From positions 1 through 5,521 of the forward strand of contig SKVE01000922.1 of the NCBI GenBank assembly GCA_007129635.1: 5,521 bases of DNA. Reading direction: 5' to 3'. This DNA is from Planctomycetaceae bacterium (GTDB lineage: Bacteria > Planctomycetota > Planctomycetia > Pirellulales > Pirellulaceae). A model generated the notes under the pieces. That model had not been told where the DNA came from. It saw only the letters and a program-made list of their open reading frames with translations, and did not search any database. The position numbers were made by a program, and so were the translations under genes. Each line of letters starts with the position of its first letter. Position 1 is the first letter of the stretch. Shown here piece after piece: positions 1 to 5,521 of this stretch.

Positions 1-106
1 CTCCCAATTCCCTTGCCCGAAATTCGCTGGCCCCCCCGATCCCCCCGCAAATCGATCCTGGCAAACGTCGTCATAATTGGCGGACGGTGTTCAAAATTCC
101 TATCAG

Positions 107-643
107 TCAGTAGTTGACTTGGAACTGGAACCGCAGGATGTGGCCGTCGTATTGGCCGTAGGATTCGACGTCTTCCCGGTTGATCGCGGTGGTGTTCGTC
201 CGGGCGGTCATGGTGTACATGGCCGTGAATTCCATCTGCGGCGTGATCTGCCATTCGCAGCCCAGTTCCCATTCGTCGATGCGACTGTACGACGCGTTCC
301 GTTCGGGCTTGTAACCGCCCTGATAGTAAACTCAACGGACGAAGGGAAGCAAATCGCCACCCCAAGGATCTTCCCAGCGAAGCATCGTCATCGCGTATCC
401 GCCCTTCAGCGGCCGATCGATGACCTCCGTCTGCGCGTCATTCAACGACGGACCGCGGCCGACGTTCCATTCCGCTTGGAATCCCAGCGGTTGAGGATAC
501 CAGATGAACGTACCTCCGATGCGCTGGTCCAGGATACCGGCCGCGTTGCCGGTTTCCAGGGCCCCTGCCGGGCGTTGGGGCGGGCCGATGCCACTCGGCG
601 AGATCGGCGACGATAGGACCGTGTACTTGCCGGTGTATGACAT
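107..643 (-). pseudogene. C-terminal remnant of phosphate-selective-porin-like outer membrane protein, with internal stop
   Basis: Reading the minus strand from the ATG at 643 gives 103 codons up to a TGA at 332-334. The same frame then continues for 74 more codons to a TGA at 107-109, with equally protein-like content on both sides of the internal stop. The segments show the alternating polar/aromatic pattern of beta-barrel strands (YTGKYTVLSS, FQAEWNVGRG, AMTMLRWEDP, EWELGCEWQITPQMEFTAMY), and the chain ends LRFQFQVNY, a terminal aromatic residue typical of outer-membrane barrels. This resembles the last third of the OprO/OprP-like porins common in planctomycetes, which are about 400-500 residues. 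The N-terminal barrel and any signal peptide are absent: an in-frame TAA lies about 20 codons upstream of the ATG, and the upstream sequence looks unrelated. The internal TGA follows FVR and precedes VYYQGGYK, a place where Trp (TGG) would fit, so a point nonsense mutation is likely. The family assignment is from remembered patterns. A sequencing error at 332-334 cannot be excluded, but it would not restore the missing N-terminus. Confidence 0.65.
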
Positions 644-679
644 CTTAGCGAGCCTATCGATGTGTATGTTGCTTTTGCG

Positions 680-695
680 TTGCGAAACGTCGCAA
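680..695. repeat. Short inverted repeat, 6-bp arms with AACG loop
   Basis: TTGCGA at 680-685 is the exact reverse complement of TCGCAA at 690-695, around the 4-base loop AACG. It lies 37 bases upstream of the first in-frame ATG of the porin remnant. No U-tract follows on either strand, so it is not a standard intrinsic terminator. It could be chance or part of a degraded palindromic element together with the repeat at 763-780. Confidence 0.4.
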
Positions 696-762
696 TTGGT
701 TTATTCGTCATGCCTTGCCCAGACAGATTATCAAGATCAGTCGGAATTCTCGGATCATGTCG

Positions 763-780
763 CCCGACGTAAGCGTCGGG
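763..780. repeat. GC-rich palindromic element, 7-bp arms with TAAG loop
   Basis: CCCGACG at 763-769 pairs exactly with CGTCGGG at 774-780 around the loop TAAG. Read on the minus strand, the stem extends by two further G-C pairs if one C is bulged (CG at the outer ends). The lack of a following T-run argues against an intrinsic terminator. It looks like a REP-type dispersed palindrome. I have an impression that similar GTAAGCGTCGGG-type palindromes are scattered in Rhodopirellula-like genomes, but a single window cannot show that this is multicopy. Confidence 0.5.
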
Positions 781-1002
781 GCGGAAGGATGCCTTGGGTG
801 CTTGATTCCCGCCCGCGTTTCGCGCTAAGATAGAACCGTTTGCATGCACAACCCGGCAACAGCCAGAATGCCCCGCACCCATCCGGGGAGTTAAGGAAGG
901 GTAGGGATCTCGGCGGCAGTTCATCGCGCGGGAGTAACCAGGTTTTCATGACAGGAGTCGATCTCTCATCCGGACGGATCGACGATCCCTTTTTACCAAA
1001 GC

Positions 1003-1022
1003 GAGGCGTTTGACAACGCCTC
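1003..1022. promoter_or_regulatory. Perfect 8-bp inverted repeat upstream of the protease-helicase operon (possible operator or leader hairpin)
   Basis: GAGGCGTT at 1003-1010 is the exact reverse complement of AACGCCTC at 1015-1022, separated by TGAC. It ends 24 bases before the ATG of the protease gene. A perfect -35-like TTGACA (1010-1015) straddles the loop, but no good -10 hexamer follows at 16-18 bases, so a sigma-70 promoter here is only weakly supported. A dimeric repressor site or a hairpin in the 5' leader would both fit the position. A terminator is unlikely because the sequence after the stem (ATTGTCTCGG) has no T-run. Confidence 0.4.
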
Positions 1023-1046
1023 ATTGTCTCGGACGGAACCACAGCG

Positions 1047-2273
1047 ATGCGGACCTTGGACGATTTGAATCCTCTGCCCTACCATCTGGCGATTCGGGAC
1101 TATTTGAAGAACGACGAGCCGGAGGTTTGGGCTTGGTTCGCCGCCAATCGCGTGCGCAAGGAGCAGACCGATGCGGTGCGGTTCGAGCTGTTGAAGTCGA
1201 CGTACCGGATCGAACGCTCGAGCAACACCGCCTGGTACGACGCGGCGGAACAAGCGGCGTCGGCCCTGGCGCTGGATTTGCCCATCACGCTGTATCAGGC
1301 CCAAGAACCGGTCGGTCTGAACGCCTCGCTGGCTTACGTACCCGGCGAGGCACACATCGTGTTGCATGGATCGGTCGCCGCGACGCTGACCGACTTGGAA
1401 TTCCGCGCGGTATTGGCTCATGAATTGGGCCACCTGTTGTTGTGGCAGGGCTGGGACGGCGAGTTCCTGGTCGTGGATCAGTTGCTTTCGGCGTTGACAC
1501 ACGACCCGCGAGCGGAAACTCCGCATTTCGCCAGCGCCCGGCTGTTTGCGCTTTACACGGAGATTTTCTGCGACCGGGCATCGCTGCTGGCGACCGGCGA
1601 TTTGTTGCCCACGGTGGCGATGCTGATCAAGGTCAGCACGGGTCTAAAGGAAGTGAGCGCCGACAGCTATTTGCAGCAGGCCGAGGAGGTCTTCAGCCAA
1701 GGAGCGGCCAAGGCAGCCGAATGGACTCATCCCGAAGCGTTCATCCGTGCCCGAGCCTTGCGTCTGTGGTCCGAGGGCGATCCGGTAACGGACAGCAAGA
1801 CCGGTCTGATGATCGAAGGATGTCCCGCACTGGAGTCGCTGGACCTGGTGACGCAGAAGCGAGCCGCCGTCTGGACGCGGCGGCTGATCGACGCGATGCT
1901 CGCTTGGCCCTGGATGCAATCCGAGCCGGTCTTGAATCACGTGCGGCGATTCTTCGACGACTACGCGCCGCCCGCGACGCAGGATGCGGAGCAGCAAACG
2001 GACGGGAGTCTGGCCGAGTTGCTGGCGACGGACGATGCGGCCATGCAGGATTACTACTGCTTCGTCCTGCTCGACTTAGTCACCGTCGACCGCGACTTGG
2101 AACAACTGCCGTTGGCGGCGGCCTTGGTCCTGACCGACCGCTTGGGATGGAAGGAACGTTTCATGGACCACGCTCGGCGGGAAATGCGGCTGCGCAAGAG
2201 CCAATTGGAACGGATCGATCAACAGAAGGATGAACTGCTGGCCGGCACGGCGCAGCAGAACGAGGCCCCATGA
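1047..2273 (+). CDS. M48-like zinc metalloprotease, soluble, with possible TerB-like C-terminal domain
   Basis: This 408-residue protein carries the metallopeptidase signature VLAHELGH, with zinc-binding His125 and His129 and catalytic Glu126. The M48-type second motif EIFCDRAS follows with third ligand Glu172 and Asp176, then the downstream family motif THPEAFIRARAL (Thr227-His228-Pro229). All expected M48 active-site residues are therefore present and it should be an active endopeptidase. Unlike HtpX, Ste24 or Oma1 it shows no signal peptide and no membrane segment, so it is probably cytosolic. Residues 1-90 are helical and match nothing I recognise. Residues about 330-390 (YYCFVLLDLVTVDRD, then LPLAAALVLTDRLGW) resemble the helical TerB/DjlA-type fold, which is an inference. 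The tail (380-400) is highly charged and helical. The start is well fixed: an in-frame TGA lies at 1011-1013, and no other ATG, GTG or TTG lies between it and 1047. The ribosome-binding site is weak (GGACGGA, 1031-1037). The stop overlaps the start of the helicase gene, so the two are co-translated. The substrate is unknown; the coupled helicase or phage proteins are possibilities. Confidence 0.88.
   Translation: MRTLDDLNPLPYHLAIRDYLKNDEPEVWAWFAANRVRKEQTDAVRFELLKSTYRIERSSNTAWYDAAEQAASALALDLPITLYQAQEPVGLNASLAYVPGEAHIVLHGSVAATLTDLEFRAVLAHELGHLLLWQGWDGEFLVVDQLLSALTHDPRAETPHFASARLFALYTEIFCDRASLLATGDLLPTVAMLIKVSTGLKEVSADSYLQQAEEVFSQGAAKAAEWTHPEAFIRARALRLWSEGDPVTDSKTGLMIEGCPALESLDLVTQKRAAVWTRRLIDAMLAWPWMQSEPVLNHVRRFFDDYAPPATQDAEQQTDGSLAELLATDDAAMQDYYCFVLLDLVTVDRDLEQLPLAAALVLTDRLGWKERFMDHARREMRLRKSQLERIDQQKDELLAGTAQQNEAP
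2262..2273 (+). promoter_or_regulatory. ATGA translational-coupling junction with GAGG Shine-Dalgarno-like site
   Basis: The protease stop TGA (2271-2273) overlaps the ATG (2270-2272) of the helicase gene. GAGG at 2262-2265, four bases before the ATG, is a short-spaced ribosome-binding site inside the end of the protease gene. This junction implies termination-reinitiation and roughly linked production of the two proteins. Confidence 0.6.
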
Positions 2274-5200
2274 CAGAGACCCATACGGATTTTCACGGTT
2301 TTCTCCGAGCCCGATTGGCGGGCGATGGATTCGCCACCGCCGATTGCCTGGCCAACGTCCTGCCGCTGATGCGCGAGACGCTGGAAGCCCATGCGGCCGG
2401 CAAGGTGGCGCCGTTGGAAGGCTTGGACGCACTGCACGTCGAAGACGGTCGGATCTGGTTCGAGCAAGCCAAACGCCAGCCGATGCGCGAGAACCGCACC
2501 GCCGTCGAACGCTTGGCGATCAAGCGGTCGTTGGCGGTCGAGGTGATCGCCGAGGCGCATCGCACGGTCGACATCGACGACGGATCGGACACGTTCGTCG
2601 ATGCCACGGTCGGCCAGCGCGGCCAGGATCTGGTCGCGCCCGTCTACTTGCCGGGCTACGTTTCTTGGGAGCACGAACTGCAGCACCACGACCCGCTGAC
2701 CGACGTGTTCAGCTTGGGGCTGATCCTGGCCAGCCTGGCCTGCGGGCTCGATTTCACCGACCGCGAGGATCTGGTGCGTTTCGTGGCGAGCCGCAGGAAC
2801 CTGTTCGCACTGAACCGGGATCTGCACCCCGTGCTGGCCCAGGCGATCGTGCGAATGACCGAACTGGACCGGCATCGCCGGGCTCAGGATCTGGCCGCGC
2901 TGATCCGCAATCTGGAGAACTATCGCGAACAGGACGTGGATTTCGATTTCGAACTGGCTCGGCTCGCAGAACTCGCCCCCGCCGACCTGCCGACCAAGCA
3001 GCACGCGGTGCTGACGAAGCTGCGCGAACGGCTGTTCGAGATCTCGCGTCGCAACCGGCTGCTGAACTTTCGCCCCACGATGCAGACGGTCAACCTGACT
3101 CATGCGTCGGTACCGCTGTCGTTCGATCACAAGAGCATCCAGCCCGAGCAGATTCTGGTCTGGACCGACGACTTGCAACAGACGATCCTGCGCAGCGGCA
3201 GTTTGTCGCTGAACCGGTACCTGAATTTCAACGAGGCCTTGTATCTGCCCGGCGTGCTGGACCATCTGGCCGCCGAGGCGCGTCGCGACCAGGCCGAATT
3301 CGGGTTCGCCCAACTGCGGCTGGTGATCTGCTTCCTGCACTGGTTCAATCTGAAGGAGTCGCCGCCGGAGCGATTCGAATCGCCCCTGGTGTTGTTGCCG
3401 GTCGAATTGAAGAAGAAGAAGGGAATCCGCGACCAGTACGTATTGGAGGTACTGAGTTCCGAAGCGGAGATCAATCCGGTGATCCGGCACCATTTCCGCG
3501 AGTTGTACGGGATCCTGTTGCCCGAGACGATCGAGTTGGCCACCACGACGCTCGATTCGCTGTACGAGTTGCTTTCGGCACAGATTCAAGCCAGCGAGCC
3601 GGCCGTGACCCTCGAACGCATCGACCGTCCGCGGATCGCTGTGATCCACGAACGGGCTCGGCGGCGGATGGATCAGTATCGCCAACGGGCTCGATTGGCT
3701 GGGCGCGGCGTCCGGTCGTATCTGGAGCTGGACTACAGCTACGATCCCGCGAATTACCATCCGTTGGGATTGACGCTGTTTCAGACCAAGATCCGGCCCC
3801 CGGCCACGCATCTGCGGGAGATCATCGAGGAGAAGCCGCGGCCCCGCAGCTACGCTTCGCCGCCGGAAACGCCCCCGGCCGTCGAGGTCGAGCGGACGTT
3901 CTACGCCTTGCAGACCGGTGGCACGGAGAATCCGTACCAGTGGAGCTTTGATCGGTGCGGTGTGACGTTGGCGAACTTCAAGTACCGCAAGATGTCGCTG
4001 GTCCGCGACTACGAGGCGCTGCTGGAGCAACCGCGTGACAACGCCGCTTTCGACGCCACGTTCTCGCTGGTGCCTCGAAACGTCGAGCGGTCGTTGCCCG
4101 CCGCCGCTCCGCTGGAGGATCGCTACGACGTCGTGCCCTGCGATCCGACTCAATCCATCGCGATCGAAGAAGCCCGCGCGGGGCTCAGCTACATCATCCA
4201 GGGCCCGCCGGGAACCGGCAAATCGCAGACGATCACCAATCTGATCGCCGACTTTGCGGCCCACGGCAAGCGGGTGCTGTTCGTGTGCGAGAAACGGGCT
4301 GCGATCGACGTGGTCTACGCTCGGCTGCGACAATGCGGACTGGCCGAATCCTGCTGCCTGATCCACGATTCGCAGACCGACAAACGCGGTTTCGTCATGG
4401 ATCTGAAGCAGACGTATGAAATGGCGTTGGCGGACGCGGAGAACCAGCTCGGCAAGAAACGCCGGACAAGGACGCGGGGCAACGTGCTGAAACGCTTGCT
4501 GGAGGAACTGACACCGTTGATGCAGTTCGACGCGGCGATGCACGTCGTGCCCGAACGGTCTGCGATCACCACGCGGCAGTTGCTGGAACGATGTATCGAG
4601 TTGCATGCCAAGTTGCCCGAGTTGACGCCGATCCAGCGCGAGCAGTTGCCCGCCTACGCGGATTGGTGGCAGCATCGCGAGCTTCTGGGAACGTTGGATC
4701 AAGAGGTGCGAGAATTTCAACGCGAGGGCATCTTGGCGCGACACGCGCTGGCCATCCTGTCGCCTCGCGTGGCCCTGCTCGACCGCCCGCTGTATGCGAT
4801 TACCCAGGCGGTCCGGACGGCCGAGTCTTGGATTCCGCGACTGATCGAGACCCTGGAGAAGAGCGAGACTGATCGAGCCAACTGGGAGACACTCGCCGCC
4901 ACCCGATTACTGGTCGCCTACGCCGCCGCGACTCGGCCCTTGGCCGAATCGGGTCAGGTAGCGTTGTTGGACAGAAAGAGCGAGCGCGTCGGGACTTTCT
5001 CGCGCGAGTTGCAGAAGCTGCGAGCCCGGGCGAAAACGTTCGACCAGGCCAGCGGGGCCACCGGCGAGTGGATCGAGAAGCTCCCGCCCGACGCGCTGCG
5101 GATCGCCTGGCAACAAGCGCAGCGTTTCGAGCACCAATGGTTCCCGTGGCTCCATCCGGCCTGGTGGCGGCTGCGCGCCGTGCTGAAAAGGTCCTATAAC

Positions 5201-5521
5201 TTCCAGGCCCACGTCGTCCAGCCGACCTGGACCCAAGTGCTGTCTGCGTTGGATGCCGAGTACCACGCCGCCGCCGAACGCGACTACCAGCAGCAGCGTC
5301 TGGCCGAATCGTTCCAGATCGGCGGGGACGTCGACGCATTCGTCGAGCGTTTGACGGTAGCCCGCAAGTTGCTCAGCAAATGCCCGACTTGGCTGGCCGA
5401 TTTCCACCGCGACATGTTACGTTCGAAAAAAGCGTCCCGGATCTTGGCGAAGATCGAGCGAGCCGGTCAACCGCTCGAGCATCTGGACCAGGCACTCAGC
5501 CAGATCACGGACGACTGCGGC
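2270..5521 (+). CDS. Pseudokinase-like / DUF4011 / superfamily 1 helicase, 3' end beyond window
   Basis: The frame is open for all 1084 codons to the window edge, with no stop. Residues about 25-215 follow the C-lobe of Ser/Thr kinases: HAAGKVAPLEG (41-51) sits where the HRD loop should be, GRIWFEQAK (60-68) where DFG should be, SWE (132-134) for APE, DVFSLG (145-150) for the helix-F Asp motif, and LDRHRRAQDL (199-208) for the final Arg motif. There is no N-lobe, glycine loop or catalytic Lys, and HRD and DFG are lost, so it is probably catalytically dead. Residues 248-267 hold the DUF4011 hallmark around FEISRRNRLLNF. ANFKYRKMSLVRDY (568-581) and a Q-motif-like DPTQ (625-628) lead to Walker A GPPGTGKS (645-652) and motif Ia (VLFVCEKRAA, 669-678) of a COG1112/UPF1-like SF1 helicase. 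From about 730 to the edge is a long, mostly helical insertion that includes PWLHPAWWRLR (from about 959). Walker B, helicase motifs III-VI and any C-terminal nuclease (Vsr-like, PLD or DUF3320 are known partners) would lie outside the window. Full members are typically 1500-2000 residues. It is likely a nucleic-acid-dependent ATPase with a role in phage defence or nucleic-acid surveillance. The helicase call is firm, the kinase relic fairly good, and the defence role inferred. Confidence 0.9.
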   Translation, partial: MTETHTDFHGFLRARLAGDGFATADCLANVLPLMRETLEAHAAGKVAPLEGLDALHVEDGRIWFEQAKRQPMRENRTAVERLAIKRSLAVEVIAEAHRTVDIDDGSDTFVDATVGQRGQDLVAPVYLPGYVSWEHELQHHDPLTDVFSLGLILASLACGLDFTDREDLVRFVASRRNLFALNRDLHPVLAQAIVRMTELDRHRRAQDLAALIRNLENYREQDVDFDFELARLAELAPADLPTKQHAVLTKLRERLFEISRRNRLLNFRPTMQTVNLTHASVPLSFDHKSIQPEQILVWTDDLQQTILRSGSLSLNRYLNFNEALYLPGVLDHLAAEARRDQAEFGFAQLRLVICFLHWFNLKESPPERFESPLVLLPVELKKKKGIRDQYVLEVLSSEAEINPVIRHHFRELYGILLPETIELATTTLDSLYELLSAQIQASEPAVTLERIDRPRIAVIHERARRRMDQYRQRARLAGRGVRSYLELDYSYDPANYHPLGLTLFQTKIRPPATHLREIIEEKPRPRSYASPPETPPAVEVERTFYALQTGGTENPYQWSFDRCGVTLANFKYRKMSLVRDYEALLEQPRDNAAFDATFSLVPRNVERSLPAAAPLEDRYDVVPCDPTQSIAIEEARAGLSYIIQGPPGTGKSQTITNLIADFAAHGKRVLFVCEKRAAIDVVYARLRQCGLAESCCLIHDSQTDKRGFVMDLKQTYEMALADAENQLGKKRRTRTRGNVLKRLLEELTPLMQFDAAMHVVPERSAITTRQLLERCIELHAKLPELTPIQREQLPAYADWWQHRELLGTLDQEVREFQREGILARHALAILSPRVALLDRPLYAITQAVRTAESWIPRLIETLEKSETDRANWETLAATRLLVAYAAATRPLAESGQVALLDRKSERVGTFSRELQKLRARAKTFDQASGATGEWIEKLPPDALRIAWQQAQRFEHQWFPWLHPAWWRLRAVLKRSYNFQAHVVQPTWTQVLSALDAEYHAAAERDYQQQRLAESFQIGGDVDAFVERLTVARKLLSKCPTWLADFHRDMLRSKKASRILAKIERAGQPLEHLDQALSQITDDCG

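Larger units (their letters stand above)
644..1046. other. Non-coding spacer with several short inverted repeats
   Basis: Neither strand shows a reading frame with convincing protein character here. The frames that cross it are short, arginine-rich and unlike the genes on either side. It separates the broken minus-strand porin from the plus-strand operon, so it should hold the operon promoter. Visible structures are inverted repeats at 680-695, 763-780 and 1003-1022, and a weaker 5-bp stem with an 8-base loop (871-875 with 884-888). No tRNA-like cloverleaf and no clear sigma-70 -35/-10 pair with proper spacing was found. Confidence 0.6.

Noticed and set aside
77..616. A 179-codon plus-strand frame across the porin remnant
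   Set aside because: The minus-strand frame shows barrel strands and a terminal aromatic residue; the plus-strand translation has no coherent pattern.
871..888. A 5-bp stem with 8-base loop as a transcription terminator
   Set aside because: The stem is short, the loop large, and no T-run follows; it could occur by chance.
442..924. A 160-codon minus-strand frame spanning the spacer and part of the porin remnant
   Set aside because: Its translation is Arg/Ser-rich and crosses the palindromic spacer. The part over the porin is out of frame with the barrel sequence. It could reflect an often mis-annotated repeat, but nothing supports a real protein.
1010..1040. A sigma-70 promoter using TTGACA at 1010-1015
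   Set aside because: No TATAAT-like hexamer appears 16-18 bases downstream and the ATG is too close for a normal leader. It is kept only as a note on the inverted repeat.
1442..2233. A 263-codon plus-strand frame inside the protease gene
   Set aside because: It is Gly/Arg-rich out-of-frame translation of the M48 gene, whose own frame holds HELGH and the other catalytic motifs.
2230..3951. A 573-codon plus-strand frame
   Set aside because: It overlaps both real genes in another frame, its translation is Arg/Gly/Ala-rich and low in complexity, and it has no domain signature. It is a shadow of the helicase gene.
2219..4744. An 841-codon open frame on the minus strand, the longest closed frame in the window
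   Set aside because: It lies antisense to the DUF4011 helicase gene, is extremely rich in Arg, Gln and Leu with no recognisable motif, and arises from codon bias on the opposite strand. The plus-strand frame from 2270 carries clear Walker A and DUF4011 motifs.

Overview
The window suggests a planctomycete, probably Pirellulaceae-like. The reasons are family-level impressions: high-GC coding sequence, weak ribosome-binding sites, a phosphate-selective-porin-type outer-membrane barrel fragment in the style common in that phylum, and a long DUF4011 helicase of a type frequent there. No marker gene is present, so the taxonomy is an inference.

Layout. Bases 1-106 hold nothing I can identify. Bases 107-643 (minus strand) carry the C-terminal part of an outer-membrane porin. 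It has lost its N-terminal two-thirds and is interrupted by an in-frame TGA, so it is a pseudogene. Bases 644-1046 are a non-coding stretch rich in short inverted repeats. The last of these (1003-1022) lies just before the first plus-strand gene. From 1047 to the right edge runs a two-gene operon on the plus strand: a cytosolic M48-type zinc metalloprotease (1047-2273), then a very large protein (2270 to beyond 5521) whose ATG overlaps the protease stop as ATGA.

The second gene is the main object of interest. It is open for all 1084 codons to the window edge, and its right end is missing. In order it contains a kinase C-lobe-like module that lacks an N-lobe and lacks the HRD and DFG residues, a DUF4011 domain, and the start of a superfamily 1 (COG1112/UPF1-like) helicase core with Walker A GPPGTGKS. 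The longest closed reading frame in the window (841 codons on the minus strand, 2219-4744) is a shadow of this gene.

How the genes may work together. DUF4011/COG1112 helicases, including ones carrying kinase-like domains, recur in anti-phage systems (for example Mokosh type I). Here the helicase is translationally coupled to a protease that carries a possible TerB-like C-terminal module. A sensor-helicase with a protease effector, or a protease-regulated helicase, is a reasonable but untested hypothesis. The decayed porin and palindromic spacer next to it fit a variable, accessory part of the genome.
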